Shown: positions 1 through 9,016 of the stretch, piece after piece
How the letters are laid out: each line of letters opens with the position of its first letter
Position numbering within the stretch: the stretch's first letter is position 1
Assembly: GCA_016281275.1 (NCBI GenBank)
Contig: JAEEIH010000076.1
Coordinates: 1-43,538 of the forward strand
DNA from: Lachnospiraceae bacterium
Lineage (GTDB): Bacteria; Bacillota; Clostridia; Lachnospirales; Lachnospiraceae
Direction: 5' to 3'
DNA length: 43,538 nucleotides
Made by a program: the position numbers and the translations under genes
The notes under the pieces: model-generated
What the model was told of the DNA's origin: nothing
Database searches by the model: none
The model's input: the letters and a program-made list of their open reading frames with translations, nothing else

Positions 1-166
1 ATGCGGCAATCTCAGCAATATGAAGAGCTTCGGCTCTGATCTGCTCGATGAGCTCCTTACTGATCCTCTGATAAGAGACTACTCCGAAAATACAGAAGCA
101 GACGATACTGGATAATGCGATAACAAGTGTGATCTTAGTTCTGAGACTTAACTTTCGTGTTTTCAT
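1..166 (-). CDS. Partial N-terminus of a membrane sensor/signalling protein (runs off the window)
   Basis: Reverse-strand translation MKTRKLSLRTKITLVIALSSIVCFCIFGVVSYQRISKELIEQIRAEALHIAEIAA; single N-terminal TM typical of chemoreceptor or sensor proteins; GGGGGAG Shine-Dalgarno just upstream of ATG. Not in the ORF track because it is truncated. Confidence 0.6.
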   Translation of the reverse strand, partial: MKTRKLSLRTKITLVIALSSIVCFCIFGVVSYQRISKELIEQIRAEALHIAEIAA

Positions 167-360
167 GCGCTCCCCCTTTGTGTTGTAGTTCACGTACCCT
201 TTCTTTTTAATGTCCAGAACACTTTCTTTGAACATTAGCTCTTCGAATATCAATATTGTATTAATTTCTTTCGTTTTGCGCAATGTTTATTTTTTGTCAT
301 CCGCATTCATTTTTTGTCGTGGGAACAAGCTTACAACAGATGTCATTCGTTTATCGCGCA

Positions 361-392
361 AAAAGACTCCGTCTTGTAACGGAGTCTTTGGG
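361..392 (-). terminator. Rho-independent terminator downstream of nrdD
   Basis: Perfect 11-bp stem AAAGACTCCGT (363-373) / ACGGAGTCTTT (380-390) with a T-run in minus-strand sense. Confidence 0.85.
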
Positions 393-424
393 ACTGTTTA
401 TTCTGTTAGGATCGGCTGTCAGAT

Positions 425-2815
425 TCAGATTTCAGCAAAACGCTTGATGCTGGCAGCGTTTGCGTATTTGGTTTTCTTTCCGTCCTGCATGACAATGAGC
501 GTGGGAGCGCTCAAAATTCCGAATTCTTTTGCCATCTCGGGATTTTCCTCAGCGTCGATCAGCTTATAATCAAGCCCGTCAAGATACTGTTTTGCAAGCT
601 TGCAATTTGGACAAGTCTTTTTTGTGAAAAGATAAAGTCCGTCACCCACAAGAGTGGCTACCTGATCTGTTTCGGCAGCTTCAGCGATACAATTGTCTTC
701 TTTCTTTTCAATCGCAGTCTCAAGATTGTAACGATCATATTTCATGGGCTTATAGGTCGTGCGATTCCTGTATTCCTGAGATTTTCCGATATTCCAATTC
801 TTAACCGGTCTGTAATATCCTGTAATTCTCGAATAAATCTCCGCTTCCTCACCACATATAGGGCAAACGCTCTGCTCTCCGTCAAGATAACCGTGCTTAG
901 CACAGATCGAATATGTGGGTGAAATTGTATAATAGGGAAGTTTATAATTATGAGCTATCGTGCGAACAAGCTTCGCAGCCGACTCCCATGTGGGCATCTT
1001 CTCACCGAGGAACGCATGGAATACGGTTCCCGATGTGTAAAGAGTCTGAAGTCTGTCCTGAATATCAAGCGCCGCGAAAATGTCCTCCGTGTAATCAACG
1101 GGAAGGTGACTTGAGTTGGTGTAGTAAGGAGCGTCTCCCTTTGCACCTGCCGTTCTGATATCGGGCCAGCGCGAGCGGTCATGCTTAGCAAGTCTATAGC
1201 TGGTGGATTCTGCGGGAGTAGCCTCAAGGTTGTAGAGGTCGCCGTACTCTTCCTGATAGTCCGAAAGTCTCTCACGCATATGATTGAGAACGTCGATCGT
1301 GAAATCCTGAGTTCTCTTGTCCGTCATGTCACATCCGAGCCACTTCGCATTGAGACCAACCTCGTTCATACCGACAAGTCCGATCGTCGAGAAGTGGTTG
1401 TTGAACGTTCCGAGGTACCTCTTGGTGTAGGGATAAAGACCCTCATTGAGAAGCTTTGTGATGATCTCGCGCTTAACCTTAAGGGATCTTGCAGCGATGT
1501 CCATCATATGGTCGAGACGCTTATAGAATTCGTCCTCGTTTGCCGAAAGGTATGCGATCCTGGGCATGTTGATGGTAACAACACCGACCGAGCCTGTCGA
1601 CTCTCCGGATCCGAAGAAACCGCCGGACTTCTTACGAAGTTCACGAAGATCCAGCCTCAGACGGCAGCACATCGAACGCACATCCGAAGGCTCCATGTCA
1701 GAGTTGATGTAGTTGCTGAAATAAGGTGTTCCGTATTTTGCGGTCATCTCAAAGAGAAGCCTATTATTTTCCGTATCGGACCAGTCAAAATCACGTGTGA
1801 TCGAATATGTGGGGATAGGATACTGGAAGCCGCGACCGTTGGCATCGCCTTCGATCATGATCTCAAGGAACGCCTTGTTGACCATGTCCATCTCCTTCTT
1901 ACAATCCTTATAGCAGAAATCCGCTTCTTCGCCACCGATGATACAGGGAAGTTCTGCAAGATCCGCAGGTACGGTCCAGTCGAGAGTGATATTTGAGAAA
2001 GGAGCCTGCGTTCCCCAACGGCTGGGAGTGTTTACACCGTAAACAAAGCACTGGATGCACTGCTTAACTTCATGATAGCTCAAATTGTCGATCTTAACAA
2101 AGGGGGCAAGGTAAGTATCAAACGAGGAGAATGCCTGTGCTCCCGCCCACTCGTTCTGCATAATTCCGAGGAAATTAACCATCTGGTTGCAAAGAGTCGA
2201 AAGGTGCTTTGCGGGTGACGAAGTGATTTTACCGGGAATACCTCCGAGTCCTTCCTTTATAAGCTGCTTTAATGACCATCCCGCACAATAACCTGTGAGC
2301 ATGGAAAGATCATGAATATGTATATCGGAATTTTTGTGAGCATTTGCAATTTCATCATCATAAATCTCAGAAAGCCAATAATTTGCTGTGATCGATCCCG
2401 AATTATGAAGAATGAGTCCACCAACCGAATAAGTGACGGTGGAATTCTCTTTAACTCGCCAGTCTTCTTCCTTAACATAGCTGTTAACCAAATCCTTGTA
2501 ATCAAGGATGGTGGATTTCATGTTTCTGATCTTCTCTCTGTTCTTGCGGTAAAGAATATATGCCTTGGCTACTTCATTATACCCGGTCTGGTTAAGCACT
2601 TCTTCAACACAGTCCTGAATTGCCTCAACGCTGACAGTTCCGTTCTCAATCTTATTCTGAAACATTGATGTAACTCTCAATGCAAGAAGATTGATGATAT
2701 CGTCATTATAGAGTTTCTCGGTAGCGTTAAATGCTTTTTTGATAGCGCTGGAAATTTTGTCGAGATTGAAATCCGCTATTTCCCCATCCCTTTTGGTAAC
2801 AGTAAAACTATTCAT
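425..2815 (-). CDS. nrdD: Anaerobic (class III) ribonucleoside-triphosphate reductase with C-terminal glutaredoxin/thioredoxin-like domain
   Basis: N-terminal ATP-cone-like region, Zn cysteines (CAKHGY...CPICG), glycyl radical motif RITGYY, then a redoxin tail with CPNC (LYLFTKKTCPNCKLAKQYL). Start set at MNSFTVTKRDG, after an AAAGAGGAGAGGAGAAAGG Shine-Dalgarno region. Confidence 0.93.
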   Translation of the reverse strand: MNSFTVTKRDGEIADFNLDKISSAIKKAFNATEKLYNDDIINLLALRVTSMFQNKIENGTVSVEAIQDCVEEVLNQTGYNEVAKAYILYRKNREKIRNMKSTILDYKDLVNSYVKEEDWRVKENSTVTYSVGGLILHNSGSITANYWLSEIYDDEIANAHKNSDIHIHDLSMLTGYCAGWSLKQLIKEGLGGIPGKITSSPAKHLSTLCNQMVNFLGIMQNEWAGAQAFSSFDTYLAPFVKIDNLSYHEVKQCIQCFVYGVNTPSRWGTQAPFSNITLDWTVPADLAELPCIIGGEEADFCYKDCKKEMDMVNKAFLEIMIEGDANGRGFQYPIPTYSITRDFDWSDTENNRLLFEMTAKYGTPYFSNYINSDMEPSDVRSMCCRLRLDLRELRKKSGGFFGSGESTGSVGVVTINMPRIAYLSANEDEFYKRLDHMMDIAARSLKVKREIITKLLNEGLYPYTKRYLGTFNNHFSTIGLVGMNEVGLNAKWLGCDMTDKRTQDFTIDVLNHMRERLSDYQEEYGDLYNLEATPAESTSYRLAKHDRSRWPDIRTAGAKGDAPYYTNSSHLPVDYTEDIFAALDIQDRLQTLYTSGTVFHAFLGEKMPTWESAAKLVRTIAHNYKLPYYTISPTYSICAKHGYLDGEQSVCPICGEEAEIYSRITGYYRPVKNWNIGKSQEYRNRTTYKPMKYDRYNLETAIEKKEDNCIAEAAETDQVATLVGDGLYLFTKKTCPNCKLAKQYLDGLDYKLIDAEENPEMAKEFGILSAPTLIVMQDGKKTKYANAASIKRFAEI

Positions 2816-2901
2816 TATCCTTTCTCCTCTCCTCTTTGGAAGAATTCGTACAGCTTCCGAACTGCGGTCGGTCATCGCCTCTCAAAACCGCCTATGTAAT
2901 G

Positions 2902-2930
2902 AGTTTATCAAAGAGGATAATATATGTCAA
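2902..2930 (-). promoter_or_regulatory. Candidate sigma-70 type promoter of nrdD
   Basis: Minus strand TTGACA (2925-2930) - 17 bp - TAAACT (2902-2907). Confidence 0.6.
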
Positions 2931-2936
2931 TACAAA

Positions 2937-2984
2937 ACACAAAATCTATGTTGAAAAAAGACAGCCTCATACAAGATATTGTGG
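2937..2984 (-). promoter_or_regulatory. Candidate tandem NrdR boxes upstream of nrdD
   Basis: Plus strand ATACAAGATATTGTGG (2969-2984) matches 13/16 of the NrdR consensus ACACWATATATWGTGT. A weaker box ACACAAAATCTATGTT (2937-2952) matches about 11/16. They are exactly 32 bp apart. Confidence 0.65.
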
Positions 2985-3054
2985 TCGCCTGTTTACTGAC
3001 CGCATGTAACAGCATAGGCTTTTGAAGCCCGATTTTACGGGCATTTCAGACATT

Positions 3055-4002
3055 TCAGAATCTGTTTTCCAAAAAAAGCTTTTCTTTGATCGCCTTCTTA
3101 TCATCCTTACAATGGTTCAGATACACACCAAGGAGTCTGATCGCAACATCCTTCTGATGCATTCTCTCGGCAATGACGATCCTGTATCTGAGCTTCTGTT
3201 CATAGGTTAGTCCCTTATCACCGGCAAGCGTGATAAATTCCTGCGCGGCATCATAATAATCCTGCGGAGTTTTTTGATAGTCTTCAACATAAGACGCAGC
3301 TTCTGCCGCATCAAGTATCGAGCATATTGCCGCCGGGAAATTGTCGATATGAGCCGATCTTCCTCTCATATATATGATCATATTGTCGGTGGTCAATAAC
3401 ATTTCCCTGTATTCCCCGCCGGTCCTGTAGGTATTTACGAGTTCGACATATTCGTTTCCCGCATAGACAGAAAGATCGATCACATTCATGAGGGATATTC
3501 TGTATTCCGATATATGATCGGGATCGTCCTTATAGATATCGACTCCGACCCCGGCGCTTTTCAGCTGATATTCTTTTTTTTCTTTGTCACTTCGCGCAAA
3601 AAAGGCAAGCTGATCAGCCACATAAGCAGCCTTTTCTCCTTCTCCCGTATCCGTATAGAGATCAATGAGCGCATCTCCGAGTTCAAACATGAATTCTATG
3701 TCTTTTTCGGTTTTAAGACCGTTAAGGATCCTGCTCTCATATATGGGAGCAAGATCCTTTATCGCCAAATCCGCCCTTCCAAGCATGGCGAGATTAAAAC
3801 CGTGACCGATATGGATCAATTCATCATCGGGGTTTTCTTCGACAGCAATCTCAAAATAATCCTCGGCTTCTCTGTATTTCCCTTCCTCATACAGTTGCGC
3901 TGCTTTTTCGAAAGATCCTTCCGAAGCGGCACAACCGGACAAAAAGAGCGCAAAAAAGAGCAACAGCGCAGTAATTATGCTCGCATTGCTCTTTCTGTAC
4001 AT
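3055..4002 (-). CDS. Lipoprotein with TPR-like repeats
   Basis: Lipobox LFLSGC; EKAAQLYEEGKYREAEDYFEIAVEENPDD is TPR-like. Start set at MYRKSNAS. Confidence 0.75.
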   Translation of the reverse strand: MYRKSNASIITALLLFFALFLSGCAASEGSFEKAAQLYEEGKYREAEDYFEIAVEENPDDELIHIGHGFNLAMLGRADLAIKDLAPIYESRILNGLKTEKDIEFMFELGDALIDLYTDTGEGEKAAYVADQLAFFARSDKEKKEYQLKSAGVGVDIYKDDPDHISEYRISLMNVIDLSVYAGNEYVELVNTYRTGGEYREMLLTTDNMIIYMRGRSAHIDNFPAAICSILDAAEAASYVEDYQKTPQDYYDAAQEFITLAGDKGLTYEQKLRYRIVIAERMHQKDVAIRLLGVYLNHCKDDKKAIKEKLFLENRF

Positions 4003-4024
4003 GGTTTTCACCTCATCTGTTGTG

Positions 4025-5713
4025 TTATTTGTTATCCTTTTGGGCCGCGCTCTTTTCGGCATCCTCATGTCTGATCTGGGCACGCTTTATCTTGCCTCCG
4101 AGAGTCTTGGGCAATTCCTTGACATATTCGACTATTCTGGGATATTTATAGGGGGCTGTGTTATGTTTAACATGATTTTGGAGCTCTTTTGTAAGCTCAT
4201 CACTCGGTTCATATCCCTTGGCAAGAACAACCGTTGCTTTAACAACCTGCCCTCTTATGGGATCGGGTGCGGCTGTGATCGCGCACTCTACGACCGCGGG
4301 ATGTGTGATGAGAGCGCTTTCTACCTCAAAGGGACCGATGCGGTATCCGGAACACTTGATAACATCGTCATGGCGACCTACAAACCAGAAATAGCCGTCG
4401 CTGTCACGCCAAGCAACATCCTTAAGGTTATATACCCCGGATCCGATAGCTTCCTTTGTGAGTTCTTCACTTCTGTAATATCCCACAAAAAGACCAACGG
4501 GATATTCCTTGTCGAGACCCCTAATAGTGATCTCGCCCTCCTGTCCGTCTTCAGCTTCATGATCTTCACTGTTCCAGAGCCTGATATCATAAACAGGCGA
4601 AGGCTTTCCCATCGAACCGGCCTTGGGTTCGAACCAGGGGTAGTTCGCAACAAGGACGGTACCTTCGGTCTGACCGAAGCCTTCGGCGATCGTATGACCC
4701 GTGAATGAACGCCACTTGTTCACAACTTCGGGGTTAAGAGGTTCCCCGGCAGTACACCAGCGTTCAACGCTTGAAAGGTCGTAAGCCGCAACATCTTCCT
4801 GAAGCATAAACCTGTACATCGTGGGAGGAGCACAGAACGTAGTAAGCCTGTAATTCTGTATTTTTTCAAGAAGCCTCGTGGGAATAAATTTCTTCATATC
4901 ATAGCAAAATACAGTCGCTCCGCAGATCCACTGACCGTAGATCTTACCCCAGCCGAATTTTGCCCAGCCCGAATCCGAAACGCTCATGTGGAGCTTGTTT
5001 TCCTGAACGCACTGCCAGTAACCGGCTGTAACGATGTGCCCGAGGGGATGTATGTAATTATGGCATACCATCTTGGGCATACCCGTCGTACCCGATGTAA
5101 AATAGATCTGCATGATGTCGCTGTTGTGGGTGGCCTGATCGCCTATCGGACGTTCAAAAACATCGCTTGCGTCCCTCATGCCGTCGTGAAGGTTGAGCCA
5201 TCCCTTTCTGTGTCCGTTTGCGAGCATGATGTGTTTTACGCTCGGAGATTTTTCACTGGCTTTTTCTATCTGCTCAACGACAAAATCATCATCGAGGCCG
5301 ATAAACATCTCGATATCGGCAGCCTGCGCTCTGTACACAAGGTCATGCTCGGTAAGCTGCAGTGTACCCGGAATTATGATAACACCCAGCTTAATAAGCG
5401 CCGTTGCGCAGATCCAGTACTCGTAACGTCTTCTGAGGATCATCATGACAACGCTGCCCTTTTTGAGACCAAGGGATTTAAAATAATTGGCAGCCTTATT
5501 TGAAAGTCTGCTCATGTCAGCAAATGTGAATGTTCTTTCCTCACCCTCGTCATCACACCATACGAGAGCCCTGTTTTCAGGCTTCTCTTTGGCCCAACCG
5601 TCCACTATATCAAAGCCGAAATTAAAATCCTCGGGGATATTGACTTTATAATTGGCTTTAAAATCTTCATATGAATCAAATTTTATGCGTGGTAAAAATT
5701 TCTCTAACATCAT
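4025..5713 (-). CDS. AMP-binding acyl-CoA synthetase (medium-chain/acetyl-CoA synthetase-like)
   Basis: YFTSGTTGMPKMV (A3 motif), GFGQTEGT, GRHDDVIKCSGYRIGPFEVESAL, C-terminal GGKIKRAQIR lysine motif. Start approximate. Confidence 0.9.
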   Translation of the reverse strand: MMLEKFLPRIKFDSYEDFKANYKVNIPEDFNFGFDIVDGWAKEKPENRALVWCDDEGEERTFTFADMSRLSNKAANYFKSLGLKKGSVVMMILRRRYEYWICATALIKLGVIIIPGTLQLTEHDLVYRAQAADIEMFIGLDDDFVVEQIEKASEKSPSVKHIMLANGHRKGWLNLHDGMRDASDVFERPIGDQATHNSDIMQIYFTSGTTGMPKMVCHNYIHPLGHIVTAGYWQCVQENKLHMSVSDSGWAKFGWGKIYGQWICGATVFCYDMKKFIPTRLLEKIQNYRLTTFCAPPTMYRFMLQEDVAAYDLSSVERWCTAGEPLNPEVVNKWRSFTGHTIAEGFGQTEGTVLVANYPWFEPKAGSMGKPSPVYDIRLWNSEDHEAEDGQEGEITIRGLDKEYPVGLFVGYYRSEELTKEAIGSGVYNLKDVAWRDSDGYFWFVGRHDDVIKCSGYRIGPFEVESALITHPAVVECAITAAPDPIRGQVVKATVVLAKGYEPSDELTKELQNHVKHNTAPYKYPRIVEYVKELPKTLGGKIKRAQIRHEDAEKSAAQKDNK

Positions 5714-5856
5714 CCTCATCCTTTCCATTCCTATGGTAAAAAGACCGCAAAACACCTGCCGGTTTGATACCGCAAGCATTCTCCCGATCCGGTGTGTTCC
5801 TCAAACGCCCTGTAAAGCTGCGCCGGAGTAAATGCGCAGTCCTCTGCCCAGGGCCT

Positions 5857-6411
5857 TCACACCTCGCTGATCACCGTAAGGAAAGTCGAGGGCTTGTCGC
5901 ATCCGCACCTCTGTCCGTGAGGGATCATTGGATTAAAATACACGCTGTCGCCCGCTTCGAGCGTGAGCTCTTTATCGCCGATCGTAACGATTATTGTTCC
6001 CTCCGTGACATAATTGAATTCCTCACCCTTGTGAGAAACAAGATCGGCTGTCTTGTCCGAAGGATCAATGGTCACAAGAAGGGGTTGCATGATCTTCTTC
6101 GGAAAACGGAATGCAAGATCCTTAAAAATATATCCGGGATATCTGTCGATAAACTGACCCTTGCCCGCGCGGACGACGTGATACTTATCAAGCTTTGCCG
6201 ATTCTCCGGTGAGGATCTCGGCAAAATCCACATGACATTTCTTTGAAATATCGTAAATCACGCTGATGGGAATATTCTTCCCCGATGATTCGTATTCGGC
6301 ATAAACAGCCCTGTCTATGCCCAGTTCATCGGCAAATTCGTCCCGCGAAAAACCACAGGCATCCCTCAGTCCGCTGATGCGTTCAGCAATCTCTCTGATC
6401 TCGTCATCCAT
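5857..6411 (-). CDS. XRE-family HTH regulator with C-terminal cupin domain
   Basis: HTH-like region RDACGFSRDEFADELGIDRAVYAEYESSGKNIP; cupin EEFNYVTEGTIIVTIGDKELTLEAGDSVYFNPMIPHGQRC. Confidence 0.85.
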   Translation of the reverse strand: MDDEIREIAERISGLRDACGFSRDEFADELGIDRAVYAEYESSGKNIPISVIYDISKKCHVDFAEILTGESAKLDKYHVVRAGKGQFIDRYPGYIFKDLAFRFPKKIMQPLLVTIDPSDKTADLVSHKGEEFNYVTEGTIIVTIGDKELTLEAGDSVYFNPMIPHGQRCGCDKPSTFLTVISEV

Positions 6412-6530
6412 AATTCTCTGTAACCTCTGCTTCTTTTTGTCTTGATCTGCCCCGATATAACCGATCAAAAAACGACCTTTATACCGGGTGAATTTCTATC
6501 AACGCATTATAACGCAACACATTTTATTAT

Positions 6531-7874
6531 TCAAGAGCCATGTAGCGCACTGCGGGTGTATTCAATACCGGCATTCCACAAAAGCCAGGATGTGTATCCG
6601 GCATCATAGACCGCCTCTATCTGATCCCTGACTTCCTTCTGTCCGTAATCGAGATGGTACTTCACCCACGTAGCCGTAAAATCCTGAAGCCAGGGTCTTA
6701 CATCCGCCTTATTGCCGTCCGGATCGATCATGTAGAGGATTCTGTTCGTATCAAGAAGTGCATGATTCACAAGCTCATAAGGGTGCATATCGGGATGGTC
6801 AAGGTTGTAATATCCGTCCGCGTAGTGGGACGGGTAGATCATCGGACATATATAATCAAGGTATTGCGCCATCCTGAAGAAACTCTGTCCTACGATCTTG
6901 GCATCGACGGTACTTGTGATGATGGCGCCGTAAACGTCGCACGAAACAAATGCGCCCATAGGCTTGAGTTCTTCACATATTCGCTTGATACCGTCTGTGA
7001 TCGCATCAATCCTCGTCCTCTCGCCGGCATCCTCCGAGAAATCCACCTGATCCATGCCCTTTCCGGTTGAAAAACGTATGTAATCGAAATTGATCTCGTC
7101 AAATCCGATATTCACGCATTCCTTGGCAATCTCAATTAGGTAATCCCAGACACCTTCCTTGAAAGGATTGAGCCACATCCTTCCGGTACTGTCCTTAAAC
7201 ATCGTCCCGTCCTTTTTTTTGACCGCAAGCTCGGGATGCGCCTTCGCGTATTTGGGATCCATCATCGACACTATCCTCGCCACGGCATAAATGCCTTTTT
7301 CTTTAAGCTTTCGGATCGTCGTTTCAATATCGGGGATTGTCGACGTAAGCGCGCCGACCTCCCGCGCCTTATCACTGTTCATATGGAACATTATGTACCC
7401 GTCATCGGTTTTTACGTCGATGACCATCGTATTGAGTTCAGTCGATTCGACAAGCTCAACAGCCTTGTCAAATCTCGATGTCATGTATGCCGCCGAAACA
7501 TATATTCCTTTTGCGGTGACTCTCGGTCTTTCATCCTTAAAATCTCCCATCCACAAATTTTCTTCGGGATGATATACAGAATCTTTTTCGTCAACTTGAG
7601 CAGTATCTTCCGGGCTGTGCCAAAGACCGTAGACTCCCGTCTGCTCGAGCGCTCCGTCGTCCTGCATCGATTCCGCCACGCTCACGGAATCGGGCGTTGC
7701 TGTCAAACTGTTGTCCTGTTCGTCAATTATCTCATAATAATATGAAGAAACGAAAAAAACCGCGAGTCCCGCCGCCCCGGCAACAAGCATCACGATTATT
7801 GCCGCAATGACCGTCTTTTTTCCCGCAGTACGTCTCCTGCTATGACGACCGTAATCAATGTAATCATTTTTCAT
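6531..7874 (-). CDS. Membrane-anchored putative glycoside hydrolase (DUF4015-like)
   Basis: N-terminal TM; VTAKGIYVSAAYM...NTMVIDVKTDDGYIMF...GFDEINFDYIRFS typical of this TIM-barrel family. Confidence 0.8.
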   Translation of the reverse strand: MKNDYIDYGRHSRRRTAGKKTVIAAIIVMLVAGAAGLAVFFVSSYYYEIIDEQDNSLTATPDSVSVAESMQDDGALEQTGVYGLWHSPEDTAQVDEKDSVYHPEENLWMGDFKDERPRVTAKGIYVSAAYMTSRFDKAVELVESTELNTMVIDVKTDDGYIMFHMNSDKAREVGALTSTIPDIETTIRKLKEKGIYAVARIVSMMDPKYAKAHPELAVKKKDGTMFKDSTGRMWLNPFKEGVWDYLIEIAKECVNIGFDEINFDYIRFSTGKGMDQVDFSEDAGERTRIDAITDGIKRICEELKPMGAFVSCDVYGAIITSTVDAKIVGQSFFRMAQYLDYICPMIYPSHYADGYYNLDHPDMHPYELVNHALLDTNRILYMIDPDGNKADVRPWLQDFTATWVKYHLDYGQKEVRDQIEAVYDAGYTSWLLWNAGIEYTRSALHGS

Positions 7875-7885
7875 AAAACAATTCT

Positions 7886-9016
7886 TTATCTCCTGGGATC
7901 GGTAATCTGCCAATCGGGAATATATTCGTCTTCATCAACGGTCATTCCGTGTTCTGTCATGACAAGACGCCTTTCAAGCCTTAACATAATATCGACCACA
8001 TCGGGATCAAACATTTTACCGGACTGCGCTTTAATGGCCTTCAGGGCTGCTTTTTTGCTGTACGGCTTTTTATACAGTCTCGGTGCCGTGAGAGCGTCAA
8101 ACACATCACATATTTCTACTATCCTTGCGGGAAGCGGAAGATCCCTGCTGCCCTTGTTCTCGTCCCATTTCTTGTGATGATTAGCAACAATATCCTTTGC
8201 CATCCGCAGAAAAATGTTCATGCCCGAACCGTTGTCGGAAAGAGATTCGACGATCTTCAATCCCGCCTCGCAATGTCTGTTCATGATCTCGATCTCTTTA
8301 TTCCCGAGCCTGCCCTTTTTCATGATTATCTTCTCCGGTACGGCAAGCTTGCCGACATCATGCAGTCTGGCAGCGATCCCTATCATTTCGATATAATTGG
8401 TTGAGATTACCTTTTCATATTTGGGAGTCAGCGACAGACCCGTTGCTATCAGCCTGCTGTTTGCCGCAATATTATCCGAATGTTTGTAATTCTCCGGAAT
8501 ATCTCTGTTTTCACACAGATTTGCAAGACATGTGATAAGATTGATCCGTTCCGTCTCAAGCTGCTGAAGTTGCTTGTTTACAAGGATATTGAGCTTCTGG
8601 TTCCTTATATACAGATTCTTCTGCATATGATATTCCTTTAGATGCGTATTGATGCGCATCAGGACTTCAAGGTTCTCGAACGGCTTGGTGATAAAATCAA
8701 CGCCTCCACATTCAAAGCCTCTGATACGATCCTTCGGATTTGTAAGCCCGGATATAAAGATAACGGGTATGTTTCTGGTACGTATGTCTTTTTTCAGGAT
8801 CCGACAATAATCAAAGCCGTTCATGTCAGGCATTGTGACATCAAGAAGAATGATGCTCGGAAGTTCGGCATCAATTGCTCTCATAGCGTAGTCAACGCTC
8901 TTCACGGGGCGGGCGATATAGCCCTCGTTACGGATTATTTCGGAGAGCGTGATCAGGTTTGACGTAACATCATCGATAAGAAGCACATTATCCTTCTCTA
9001 CTCGTTTGAATTCCAT
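7886..9016 (-). CDS. Response regulator with HD (degenerate HD-GYP) output domain
   Basis: REC domain (LLIDD...[12 protein letters not shown]...KPF); [14 protein letters not shown] retained, but the GYP region reads [21 protein letters not shown]. Confidence 0.85.
   Translation of the reverse strand: MEFKRVEKDNVLLIDDVTSNLITLSEIIRNEGYIARPVKSVDYAMRAIDAELPSIILLDVTMPDMNGFDYCRILKKDIRTRNIPVIFISGLTNPKDRIRGFECGGVDFITKPFENLEVLMRINTHLKEYHMQKNLYIRNQKLNILVNKQLQQLETERINLITCLANLCENRDIPENYKHSDNIAANSRLIATGLSLTPKYEKVISTNYIEMIGIAARLHDVGKLAVPEKIIMKKGRLGNKEIEIMNRHCEAGLKIVESLSDNGSGMNIFLRMAKDIVANHHKKWDENKGSRDLPLPARIVEICDVFDALTAPRLYKKPYSKKAALKAIKAQSGKMFDPDVVDIMLRLERRLVMTEHGMTVDEDEYIPDWQITDPRR

Noticed and set aside
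1181-1996. 271-aa plus-strand ORF antisense to nrdD
   Set aside because: Shadow ORF opposite a highly conserved gene; no domain signature.
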